Assembly (NCBI RefSeq): GCF_000374525.1
Contig: NZ_KB894571.1
Coordinates: 682,001 to 746,000 of the forward strand
Direction of reading: 5' to 3'
Source of the DNA: Amorphus coralli DSM 19760
GTDB lineage: Bacteria > Pseudomonadota > Alphaproteobacteria > Rhizobiales > Amorphaceae
Length of the DNA: 64,000 nt
Below the pieces are notes generated by a model. The model searched no databases. It saw only the letters and a program-made list of their open reading frames with translations, and was not told the origin of the DNA. Position 1 is the first letter of the stretch, and every line of letters begins with the position of its first letter. Shown piece after piece: positions 56,747-64,000 of the stretch. Position numbers and translations under genes: made by a program.

Positions 56747-57876
56747 GTGAGGGCACACTCGCTTCCCGTCCCGTCCCCCGTCCCGGCGTGATGGCGATCC
56801 ACGCCTACGTGCCCGGCAAGTCGAAGGGCGCGCAGGTCCGCGAGTATCACAAGCTCTCCTCCAACGAGACGCCCCTCGGCGCCAGCCCGAAGGCGATCGA
56901 AGCCTATTCGGCTGTTGCGTCGTCGCTCGAGCTCTATCCGGACGGTGCGGCGACCGCGCTGCGCGAGGCCCTGGCCGAAACGTTGGGCCTTAATCCGAAC
57001 CGCATCGTCTGCGGCAACGGCTCCGACGATCTCCTCGGGATGATCGCCCACGCCTATATCGGCCCCGGCGACGAGGCGATCTTCACCGAGCACGGGTTCC
57101 TGGTCTACCGGATCGTGACCCTCGCCTCCGGCGGCGTGCCGGTGGTGGTGCCCGAGACCGACAAGACCGCCGACGTCGACCGCATCCTGGCGGCTGTGAC
57201 GGAGCGCACCCGGGTGGTCTTCCTGGCCAACCCGAACAACCCGACCGGCACCTACCTGCCGCAGTCGGAGGTCCGGCGCCTGCACGCGGCGCTCCCGCCG
57301 CACGTCCTGCTCGTGCTCGACGCGGCCTATGCGGAATATGTCCGCCGCAACGACTACGAGGCCGGCATCGAGCTGGTGGGTGCCAGCGAGAACGTCGTGA
57401 TGACGCGCACCTTCTCCAAGATCCACGGCCTCGCCGCGCTGCGTGTCGGCTGGCTCTACGCGCCCGACCACATCGTCGATGCCCTGAACCGCATTCGCGG
57501 CCCGTTCAACGTCAACGCGCCGGGGCTCGCCGCTGCGGCCGCCGCAATCCGCGACCGGGCCTTCATGGAAGCCGCCGTCGACCACAACGCCACCTGGCTG
57601 CCGTGGCTGACGGAGGCATTCACCGCGCTCGGCATCGACGTCACGCCAAGCCAGGGCAACTTCCTGCTCCTGAACTTCCCGGAGCGTCCGGGCGTCAGCG
57701 CGGAGGCCGCCGACCGGTACCTGCTCGACGAGGGTATCGTGCTGCGCCGCCTGGAGCCCTACGGCCTGCCCAATGCGCTGCGCATGTCCATCGGCACCGA
57801 AGCCGCCAACAAGGCCACCGTTGCCGCGCTGACGGAGTTCATGGCCCGGGCGGCGGGGCAGACGGCAGATGTCTGA
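56743..57876 (+). CDS. hisC: histidinol-phosphate/aromatic aminotransferase
   Basis: The 377-residue class II aminotransferase uses PLP bound to K226 in [32 protein letters not shown] (substrate loop), [13 protein letters not shown] and VLDAAYAEY are family motifs. HisC proteins also transaminate prephenate, phenylpyruvate and hydroxyphenylpyruvate; located between chorismate mutase and tyrC, this copy probably serves Phe/Tyr synthesis. Start overlaps the upstream stop (ATGA) and its end overlaps tyrC by eight bases. Confidence 0.94.
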   Translation: MSEGTLASRPVPRPGVMAIHAYVPGKSKGAQVREYHKLSSNETPLGASPKAIEAYSAVASSLELYPDGAATALREALAETLGLNPNRIVCGNGSDDLLGMIAHAYIGPGDEAIFTEHGFLVYRIVTLASGGVPVVVPETDKTADVDRILAAVTERTRVVFLANPNNPTGTYLPQSEVRRLHAALPPHVLLVLDAAYAEYVRRNDYEAGIELVGASENVVMTRTFSKIHGLAALRVGWLYAPDHIVDALNRIRGPFNVNAPGLAAAAAAIRDRAFMEAAVDHNATWLPWLTEAFTALGIDVTPSQGNFLLLNFPERPGVSAEAADRYLLDEGIVLRRLEPYGLPNALRMSIGTEAANKATVAALTEFMARAAGQTADV

Positions 57877-58792
57877 GCCGCTCTTCGACCGGATCGCCAT
57901 CGTCGGCATCGGTCTGCTCGGCTCGTCGATCGCCCGCAAGGTTCGGGCGGATGGTGTCGCGCGCCACATTGCCATTGCCGATCACAGCGAGGCGGCACTT
58001 GCCGAAGCCGAAGAACTCGGCCTCGGAGACGGCTACACCACCGACCCGGCGGAAGCCGCGGCCGGCGCGGCGCTGGTGGTGTCCTGCGTGCCGGTTGGCG
58101 CTGCCGGATCGATCGCCGATGCCATCGCACCGGCGCTGACGTCCGACACGCTGATCACCGACACCGGCTCGGTGAAGGCCAGCGTCGTGAAGCAGATGCT
58201 GCCGCGGCTGCCGCATCCCGAGTGCCTGGTGCCTGCCCATCCCGTCGCCGGCACCGAGAATTCCGGACCGTCGGCTGGCTTCGCGGATCTGTTCGAGAAC
58301 CGGTGGTGCATCCTCACGCCGACCGAGCAGACGGACCTGCGCGCCCTCGACCAGGTGGCGGAGTTCTGGCGCCTGCTCGGCTCCGACGTGGAAACGATGA
58401 CGGCCGAGCACCATGACCTGGTGCTCGCCATCACCAGCCACCTGCCGCACCTGATCGCCTACAACATCGTCGGCACGGCGGACGATCTGGAAGAGGTCAC
58501 CCAGTCGGAGGTGATCAAGTTCTCCGCCGGCGGCTTCCGCGACTTCACCCGCCTGGCGGCATCGGACCCGACCATGTGGCGCGACGTGTTCCTGCACAAT
58601 CGCGAGGCGGTGCTGGAGGCGCTCGGACGCTTCTCGGAGGACCTCGCTGCGCTGCAGCGGGCCATCCGCTGGGGCGAGGGCGACATGCTCCATTCCACCT
58701 TCAGCCGCACCCGGGCCATTCGCCGCGGCATCATCGACGCCGGCCAGGAAACCGACGCACCGGATTTCGGGCGCCGCGTCTCGAAGGGCTAG
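57869..58792 (+). CDS. tyrC: prephenate/arogenate dehydrogenase (cyclohexadienyl dehydrogenase)
   Basis: The 307-residue NAD(P)-dependent enzyme makes tyrosine precursors from prephenate or arogenate. The dinucleotide motif is [13 protein letters not shown] (11-23), followed by [27 protein letters not shown] (catalytic His region) and [14 protein letters not shown]. There is no ACT domain, typical of the TyrC type. It ends the three-gene aromatic operon. A degenerate copy of the REP-like hairpin follows the stop codon. Confidence 0.94.
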   Translation: MSEPLFDRIAIVGIGLLGSSIARKVRADGVARHIAIADHSEAALAEAEELGLGDGYTTDPAEAAAGAALVVSCVPVGAAGSIADAIAPALTSDTLITDTGSVKASVVKQMLPRLPHPECLVPAHPVAGTENSGPSAGFADLFENRWCILTPTEQTDLRALDQVAEFWRLLGSDVETMTAEHHDLVLAITSHLPHLIAYNIVGTADDLEEVTQSEVIKFSAGGFRDFTRLAASDPTMWRDVFLHNREAVLEALGRFSEDLAALQRAIRWGEGDMLHSTFSRTRAIRRGIIDAGQETDAPDFGRRVSKG

Positions 58793-58802
58793 AGCTCTTC
58801 TG

Positions 58803-58825
58803 GGCGAGCCGACAACCGGTTCGCC
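58803..58825 (-). repeat. REP-like hairpin element, degenerate copy 3
   Basis: The minus-strand sequence GGCGAACCGGT...TCGCC matches the two ends (11 and 5 bases) of the 23-bp core found at 37053 and 37189. Flanking CCGGATGGCG also resembles copy 2. It too lies between convergent genes. Confidence 0.45.
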
Positions 58826-58861
58826 ATCCGGAACCGCGTCTTTAAAGCCGGCCGGCGCCGC

Positions 58862-59917
58862 TCACGGCATCCCAAGGCCCGGTCCAAGCGGGATCGGCGG
58901 AATGCGTCCGATCGGGAACAGGCCGGCCGACACGCGACCCGACGAGATGGACAGCGGGAAGGCGCGGGCCGGCTCGCCGTCGAGCTGGGTCTTCCTGCCG
59001 AAGTTCAGCACCGACTGCACGATGCCCCGTAGTGCGTCCGCCTGGTCCGGCGGCAGGAAGACATCGAGATAGGGCAGCCCGTCCTCCCCTGTCGTCACCG
59101 CCAGGTCGACGGCACCGTCGAGTGCTCCGTCGGGGCGCACGGTGAGGTCGCCCGCCGCCGACAGCTTCGTGCCGCCAGCTGCCAGCGACAGCTGGGTAAG
59201 GTCGATCGGAAGCCCCGCGACGGCGGCCTGTCCCAGCATCGGAACGCCCTGCAGCGCGGCCACCAGCAGCGGCGCGTTGCGCACGACGGCAACCGTGCGG
59301 AAGTCCACCGCCGGCTGGCCGGGAACTGCTTCCGCCCCGTCGAGCCTGAGTGCCACGTCGACCGCATCGCCGGTCTTCGGATCGGTCCGCAGGTGCATCT
59401 CCGCCAGCGTCGCCGTCACTGGCGGCAGGCCCTCCGGCGCCACGGCTGGGTTGTCGATGGACAGCGAGAAGCGCTCGAGCCCGGCCCCGGAATAGGCCAC
59501 GCTCGCCCGGGCGCGCTCCCATTCCACCTGCGTCTCGGGGAAATCGGTGTTGCTGATGACGGCGGGCGAGCCGAAGCCGGCAATGACGTGCCGGGGATTG
59601 TAGATCAGCGCGACGGCCGAAAGGCCGGACAGGGTCACCTTGGCGTCCGGCAGCGTCAGGCTGGTGCCCTCAGCGCAATGCAGTTCGATGCGGAAGGGAA
59701 AGCCCTCGATGCGGCGGTTGACGCAGTCCAGCGCCACTCCGTCGGCGACCGCATCGTCCACCACCTTGTCGAAGGTTCGCTCCGCATAGGCGGCCGCGAT
59801 GAACCAGAAGACCGACCAGGCCATCACCACCGCCACCACGGCAATGCCGAGCAGCAGGAAGCGCCGCCTTGTGCGCGGCGGTGCGGTTTTCGCGGCTGTC
59901 TGGTCGTCTTTCGCCAC
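58862..59917 (-). CDS. DUF2125 domain-containing protein
   Basis: The 351-residue protein has a short basic N-terminus and one transmembrane anchor (RRRFLLLGIAVVAVVMAWSV), then a periplasmic beta-rich body of the DUF2125 family (GFPFRIELHCAEGTSL, GFGSPAVISNTDFP). The start is a GTG at 59917 with AAGGAG seven bases upstream; an earlier ATG at 60016 has no ribosome site. Two or more cysteines are present but no catalytic motif is evident. Family function is unknown; long beta-rich members are sometimes compared to AsmA-like lipid carriers, which is speculation. Confidence 0.85.
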   Translation of the reverse strand: MAKDDQTAAKTAPPRTRRRFLLLGIAVVAVVMAWSVFWFIAAAYAERTFDKVVDDAVADGVALDCVNRRIEGFPFRIELHCAEGTSLTLPDAKVTLSGLSAVALIYNPRHVIAGFGSPAVISNTDFPETQVEWERARASVAYSGAGLERFSLSIDNPAVAPEGLPPVTATLAEMHLRTDPKTGDAVDVALRLDGAEAVPGQPAVDFRTVAVVRNAPLLVAALQGVPMLGQAAVAGLPIDLTQLSLAAGGTKLSAAGDLTVRPDGALDGAVDLAVTTGEDGLPYLDVFLPPDQADALRGIVQSVLNFGRKTQLDGEPARAFPLSISSGRVSAGLFPIGRIPPIPLGPGLGMP

Positions 59918-60225
59918 AAGCAGACTCCTTTGCGAACGCGCCACGGCCCGGCGGAGGATGGCCGGACGCGGGATGGAAATCGATAGCAGAGCCACAAGGC
60001 GCCGACGGGACGACACAGTGGCGCAGCCCCGCCCCCATGTCAGCAGGCTCGGTCCCGCGGGCGTCTAGACGGCGTTGAGCGCCCTTTTGCCGCGGCGCGC
60101 CGGAACCGGAGACAGCCCCGACCGCCAACGTCCATGCCCCGATTGACGGTTCCCTTTCAACGCAATGGTGATAGGCAGGCACCCGTCAGACCAGACCCTT
60201 TCACGGAGCCGATCGGCTGATCGCG

Positions 60226-60759
60226 ATGAACGACGACTTGTGGGTATTCGGGTACGGGTCGCTCATGTGGCGGCCGGGATTTCCTTTTACGGAGGCCGCC
60301 CATGCGCGCCTGAAGGGGCGGCATCGCCGGCTCTGCGTCTATTCCTGGGTGCACCGCGGCACGCAGGAGCGGCCGGGTCTCGTTCTCGGGCTGGACCGCG
60401 GCGGCTCCTGCCTCGGCCGGGTGTTCCGGGTGGCGGCGGAGGACCGCGAGGCGACGATTGCCTATCTGCGGGAGCGCGAGCAGGTTACCGCCGTCTATCT
60501 GGAAAAGACGCTGCGGGTCCGCCTGGAGGACGGAAGCGACCGGGAGGTGGATGCGCTGACCTATGTCGTTGACCGGAACCACCAGCAATATGCGGGCCTG
60601 CTGCCGCGCGAAACTCTGCTGGAGATCGTCCGGGACGCCGAGGGCCGCTCCGGCCCGAACCCGGACTACATCCACGCAACGGTGGCGCATCTCGATGAGA
60701 TCGGCATGCGCGATGCCATGCTGCACTGGCTGTCGGAGCAACTGGCGAGCAAAGCCTGA
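60226..60759 (+). CDS. gamma-glutamylcyclotransferase, ChaC family
   Basis: The 177-residue cytosolic enzyme begins with the ChaC signature VFGYGSLMWRPGF (7-19), then RRLCVYSWVHRGTQERPGLV, YLREREQVTAVYLEKTL and PNPDYIHATVAHLDEIG. A Glu after LRERE supplies the general base. ChaC degrades glutathione to 5-oxoproline and Cys-Gly, so it fits the thiol theme of this chromosome segment. It stands between the divergent DUF2125 gene and the convergent plsC. Confidence 0.94.
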   Translation: MNDDLWVFGYGSLMWRPGFPFTEAAHARLKGRHRRLCVYSWVHRGTQERPGLVLGLDRGGSCLGRVFRVAAEDREATIAYLREREQVTAVYLEKTLRVRLEDGSDREVDALTYVVDRNHQQYAGLLPRETLLEIVRDAEGRSGPNPDYIHATVAHLDEIGMRDAMLHWLSEQLASKA

Positions 60760-60768
60760 TCGCCGTTC

Positions 60769-61530
60769 TCAGGCCAACGTCTGCCCGGCGCGCTGAACAG
60801 GCTCGACTCCGCGCTCGCGGCAGCCTTCGACATAAAGCCGGTCCGACGCCGTCTCGATCTCGTCCACCAGCCGGTTGCGAAACGCCTTCAGCCCCAGTCC
60901 CGGCGGGATGGCGGGAAGGAACTCCACCACGATGGTGCCTGGATAGCGCTTGATCGTCCCGCGCGGCCAGAACAGTCCGGAATTGAGCGCCACCGGCACG
61001 ACCGGCCGCTCCAGCCGGTGATAGAGGTGGGCCGTGCCGTTCTTGTAGGCCGGCTCCGCACCCGGCAGCGTGCGCGTGCCCTCGGGAAAGATGATGACCT
61101 GTCGGCCCTCGTCAATGGCGGCCTGCCCCTTCACGCCGATATCGGCGAGTGCCTTGGTGCCGGCGCTGCGGTCGATGCCGATCATCTGGAACTTGCGCGC
61201 GTACCAGCCGAAGAGCGGCAGCAGGAACAGCTCCTTCTTCAGGATGTAGGCTGGATCCGGCAGCAGCGGCATCAGCGCGAAGGTCTCCCACGCCGCCTGG
61301 TGCTTGGCGGCGATCAGCGCGCCTTCGGTCGGGATGTTCTCACGTCCTCTCACCTCCATCCTTGTCCCGCAGATCACCCTGAGCAGCACCAGATTGATCC
61401 GGGCCCACAGCTTCATCGGCCAGATGCCGGCTTTCCGCGGCAGGACGAACAGCGGCAGGAAGACAAGCGTGATCAGCGCGACATTCAGGAAGAACGCGAT
61501 CTGGAACAGGATCGAACGGGCAAGAACCAT
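60769..61530 (-). CDS. plsC: 1-acyl-sn-glycerol-3-phosphate acyltransferase
   Basis: The 253-residue enzyme adds the second acyl chain to lysophosphatidic acid in phospholipid synthesis. An N-terminal transmembrane segment (FFLNVALITLVFLPLFVL) is followed by the acyltransferase motifs: AAKHQAAWETFAL (H-x4-E variant seen in alphaproteobacteria in place of H-x4-D), FQMIGIDRSAGTKAL, and FPEGTRTLPGAEPAYKNGTA. The ATG at 61530 is preferred; one at 61575 adds 15 residues. It lies 136 bp after the ydcF gene. Confidence 0.93.
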   Translation of the reverse strand: MVLARSILFQIAFFLNVALITLVFLPLFVLPRKAGIWPMKLWARINLVLLRVICGTRMEVRGRENIPTEGALIAAKHQAAWETFALMPLLPDPAYILKKELFLLPLFGWYARKFQMIGIDRSAGTKALADIGVKGQAAIDEGRQVIIFPEGTRTLPGAEPAYKNGTAHLYHRLERPVVPVALNSGLFWPRGTIKRYPGTIVVEFLPAIPPGLGLKAFRNRLVDEIETASDRLYVEGCRERGVEPVQRAGQTLA

Positions 61531-61666
61531 CGAGGCTGGGTCCACGGGCGTTGAAAGCCGGTCGACGAAAACCACCGGCGGCGGGAACGGGAACTACCCA
61601 TGACGGATGCAGGTCGGGAAGGGAAGCCGCAACGGCAATTGCCGCAACACCGAGCCAGCCGGCGCC

Positions 61667-62383
61667 TCAGAGATCGCGGCGAAGAGAGGCCATCCGCATG
61701 AGCTGCCGGGTCGGCTCACTGGCCTCCAGGCTGAGGCGGAGACGGGCCAGGGCGAACTTGGCGTATTCGCGCACCATCACCCGCATGGCCTCACGGTCGC
61801 GATACCAGTGATTCAGCTCCAGGTCCTCGTGAACCACCGGGAAAGGGATCAGGGTGCTGTCGGGCAGTTCCCGGCGCAGCTCCGCGAGAGTGCGCGGCAT
61901 GTGATAGGCGCTGGTGACGACGATCAGGCTGTCGAAGCCGCGCGGCAGGGCCCAGTTCTTCGTCTGCCGGGCATTCTCGATCGTGTCGAGTGCCTCGCGG
62001 TCGATGTCGACGCAGCAGTCGAAGATGTCGTGACGGACGGAGATGGCCCGCGCGATCTGGTCTTCGGTGGTGGCCGGGTTCACCCCGGTGATCAGAAGCC
62101 GGGTGGCCCTGCCCTCCTCCAGCAGCGCGATGGCGCCGTTGATGCGCTGCGCACCGCCCGTCAACACCACGATCCCGTCGCCGTGGGGATCGAGCGGCTG
62201 CTTGGCCGCCGACACCTGATCGGCAAACCAGAGAAAGCCGGCCACGACGAAGGCTCCCAGAACCCCGGCCGTGAAGAGCGCCAGACGCGGCAAGGCGAGC
62301 GCACGGGTTCGGCGCGCCGCTTGGGCCCGCTTTCCAGATTGCGCTTCCGCGTGTGTGACGTCGTCCAGCATCCAGTCCGTCAT
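61667..62383 (-). CDS. YdcF/DUF218 family protein
   Basis: The 238-residue protein has one N-terminal membrane anchor (LALFTAGVLGAFVVAGFLWF) and a DUF218 domain with GIVVLTGGAQRINGAIALLE, TRLLITGVNPATTEDQIA, and SLIVVTSAYHMPRTLAELRR. YdcF binds SAM in E. coli; SanA and ElyC relatives affect envelope integrity at low temperature or with vancomycin. The neighbouring ftsEX and plsC make an envelope role reasonable. It follows ftsX by 77 bp on the same strand. Confidence 0.92.
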   Translation of the reverse strand: MTDWMLDDVTHAEAQSGKRAQAARRTRALALPRLALFTAGVLGAFVVAGFLWFADQVSAAKQPLDPHGDGIVVLTGGAQRINGAIALLEEGRATRLLITGVNPATTEDQIARAISVRHDIFDCCVDIDREALDTIENARQTKNWALPRGFDSLIVVTSAYHMPRTLAELRRELPDSTLIPFPVVHEDLELNHWYRDREAMRVMVREYAKFALARLRLSLEASEPTRQLMRMASLRRDL

Positions 62384-62460
62384 GAACTAGAGATTATCGC
62401 CGAATGCGGCCGAGAAAAGGCAATTCTTCCGCGCACATGGCTGTTGTGAACCGGTACGGG

Positions 62461-63468
62461 TCAGTCGAGACGGGTCAAATGCCGATGGACGGCCACCCGC
62501 GAGGTCAACGCGGTGAGGATTGCCACGGCGAATACGATGGCGAGTGCGGCGATATAGCCAGGCAGGCCGATGGTCAGCGGGCCGAGCAATGTCTGGGCCT
62601 GCACAACGGTGGCCGAGCTGCGAAAACCGCCCGCGAACACTTCGATCACCACGAAGACCAGAACGGCGGCAACGCCGCCGGACAGGCCGCCGACCAGCCC
62701 CTTGAGCAGGAAGTGCTTCTGGAATTCCCGTGCCACGAAACCGTTTTCCGCGCCGACGAAGTGCAGCACCTCGATCACCTGGAGATTGGAGGAGATGGCG
62801 GCGCGCGTGGCGAAGACGATGGTCAGGGCCAACGCCAGGAGCATCAGCCCGACGATGCCGAACCCGCCGACGACCACGCTGCGGGCGACCGACGCCAGCT
62901 GGCCGGACCAGGTCGAATGGTCGTCGAGGCTCGCGCCCGGCACCTCGGCGGCCAGCGTGGCGCGCAGGGCGTCTACATCGAGCAGTGCCGGATCCCCAAG
63001 CGTGACGACGACGAGCCTCGGCACCGGCAGCTCGTCGAGTTCGAGATCGGAACCCAGCCACGGCTCCAGAAGCGCGTTGGTGTCGGCCACCGACAGCGCG
63101 CGGGCGTTTTCCACGCCACGCTGGGCCTCGGCGACGCGCACGGCCGCGTCCAGCCGCGCCAGCATGTCCTGCCCGTCCACCGGCCTGATCTGGATGGTGA
63201 TCTCGCGTGCGATGTCCGACTGCCAGTCGCCGGCGGCGGCCGACACGATGGTCACCGCGCCCACCGTCAGGCAGGACAGGAACGTCATGATCGCCACGAC
63301 GAAGACCAGCGCCCGGCCGGCCACCGATCGCGACGGCACGATCGGGCTCGGCCCGGAGGAGCTGTCGAAGCCGATCTGACCGGGCTCGTCGCCGCGGCCG
63401 CGGGCATCCGCTCCCGCGAACACGTCGTCCTCGTCATCGGCGGGCTTGCGGCGGAAGAAGCGCACCAT
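62461..63468 (-). CDS. ftsX: cell division ABC transporter permease FtsX
   Basis: The 335-residue membrane partner of FtsE has a charged cytosolic N-terminus (1-50), a first transmembrane segment (ALVFVVAIMTFLSCLTVGAV), a periplasmic domain (about 75-185) that in model bacteria controls peptidoglycan hydrolases through EnvC-like coiled-coil proteins, and three C-terminal membrane helices (VVGGFGIVGLMLLALALTIV, GLVGGLSGGVAAVLVFVVIE, GYIAALAIVFAVAILTALTS). It begins four bases after ftsE. Confidence 0.92.
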   Translation of the reverse strand: MVRFFRRKPADDEDDVFAGADARGRGDEPGQIGFDSSSGPSPIVPSRSVAGRALVFVVAIMTFLSCLTVGAVTIVSAAAGDWQSDIAREITIQIRPVDGQDMLARLDAAVRVAEAQRGVENARALSVADTNALLEPWLGSDLELDELPVPRLVVVTLGDPALLDVDALRATLAAEVPGASLDDHSTWSGQLASVARSVVVGGFGIVGLMLLALALTIVFATRAAISSNLQVIEVLHFVGAENGFVAREFQKHFLLKGLVGGLSGGVAAVLVFVVIEVFAGGFRSSATVVQAQTLLGPLTIGLPGYIAALAIVFAVAILTALTSRVAVHRHLTRLD

Positions 63469-63472
63469 CGCC

Positions 63473-64000
63473 CTACTCTGAGATCTCCAGCCGTCCCTCG
63501 AACAGGATCAGCCGGCGAGCGTCGACCTGGTCCATCAGGCCGATATCATGGGTGGCGATGACGACGGAGGTGCCGAGCCTGTTGAGCTCCAGGAACAGCC
63601 GCAGCAGGCGCCGGGCGAGGGGCGGATCGACGTTGCCGGTGGGCTCGTCGGCAAGCAGCATTTCCGGCTGGGTGATCAGGGCGCGGGCAATGGCGGCGCG
63701 TTGCTTCTCGCCGCCGGAGAGCACGGGCGGAAAGGCGTGCATGCGGTGGCCCAGCCCCACCCAGCGCAGGAGTTCGACCACGTCCGTGCGGTAGTCGCTC
63801 TCTTCCTTGCCGGCCACGCGCAACGGCAGGGCGACGTTCTCGAAGGTGGTCAGGTGGTCGAGCAGCCGGAAGTCCTGAAACACGACGCCGATGCGCCGCC
63901 GCAGCGCCGGCATCTCCGAGGGCGAGATGCGGGTCACGTCCTTGCCGAAGGCGCTCATGAAGCCGCGTGTCGGCTTCAGCGACAGGAACATCAGCCGGAT
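63473..64000 (-). CDS. ftsE: cell division ATP-binding protein FtsE (5' truncated by window edge)
   Basis: The frame continues past the right edge; about 175 C-terminal residues are visible, so the N-terminal Walker A region is missing. Seen are LMFLSLKPTRGFM, the Q-loop VVFQDFRLLDHLTTFENVAL, signature LSGGEKQRAAIARAL, Walker B LLADEPTGNVDP and the switch histidine in VVIATHDIGLMD. FtsE energises FtsX to trigger septal wall hydrolysis. Four bases separate it from ftsX, indicating coupled expression. Confidence 0.95.
   Translation of the reverse strand: MRLMFLSLKPTRGFMSAFGKDVTRISPSEMPALRRRIGVVFQDFRLLDHLTTFENVALPLRVAGKEESDYRTDVVELLRWVGLGHRMHAFPPVLSGGEKQRAAIARALITQPEMLLADEPTGNVDPPLARRLLRLFLELNRLGTSVVIATHDIGLMDQVDARRLILFEGRLEISE

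Overview
The window is about 64 kb of high-GC chromosomal DNA, densely packed with genes, from an alphaproteobacterium, most likely of the Hyphomicrobiales (Rhizobiales) type. This inference rests on: CpdR; a holdfast-anchor set (HfaB, HfaD-like, HfaA-like); the families DUF6356, DUF1178, DUF2125 and DUF1206; the blocks comF-grxC-nitrilase-DUF1178, chorismate mutase-hisC-tyrC, metX-metW and ftsE-ftsX-ydcF-plsC; a candidate alpha-r8/MmgR-like small RNA; and a TGA-N9-TCA iron-type operator. I saw no phage, insertion sequence, CRISPR array or plasmid functions; the content is mostly core and niche-adaptive chromosome.

Layout. 1-10 kb: tail of a probable TRAP permease, a BenE-type transporter, a TetR regulator, rpe, a methyltransferase divergent from comF, the grxC-nitrilase-DUF1178 operon, hisN, a candidate sRNA gene (8060-8143), N-formylglutamate amidohydrolase, cpdR and tRNA-Val(GAC). 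10-19 kb: a curli/holdfast-anchor locus hfaB-hfaD-hfaA on the minus strand, a 0.7 kb gene-free stretch with an iron-operator-like palindrome, and a ferric-siderophore uptake operon (TonB receptor, ATPase, Tat-exported binding protein, fused permease). 19-33 kb: an accessory-looking mixture of transporters (EamA, MFS, two TSUP exporters), a PQQ-type sugar dehydrogenase, a diguanylate cyclase, a secreted choloylglycine-hydrolase-family enzyme, an XRE-cupin regulator, a GNAT, two glutathione transferases, and a Tat-exported beta carbonic anhydrase.

33-49 kb: housekeeping genes: pheT without pheS, yggT-DUF167, folD, ergothioneine genes egtB-egtD, the thioredoxin/CnoX-LON-Trm112 operon, a ProXp-type deacylase, a secreted His/Gly-rich protein behind two identical-arm palindromes, the operon ppiC-argJ-mutT, and secA. 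49-64 kb: an SLC13-type carrier with RCK domains, a cation/Ca2+ exchanger, a DUF985 cupin and gloB, metX-metW, aromatic amino acid genes, DUF2125, chaC, plsC, ydcF, ftsX and the 5'-truncated ftsE.

Functional themes are thiol and redox chemistry (grxC, two GSTs, gloB, chaC, egtBD, CnoX), iron acquisition, surface attachment, and amino-acid biosynthesis (Met, Phe/Tyr, His, Arg). The least explained signals are non-coding: the sRNA gene; paired intergenic hairpins whose stems differ but stay complementary, found between convergent genes; a 17-bp perfect hairpin inside the hfa locus; and twin GTGACG-NN-CGTCAC palindromes exactly 50 bp apart.
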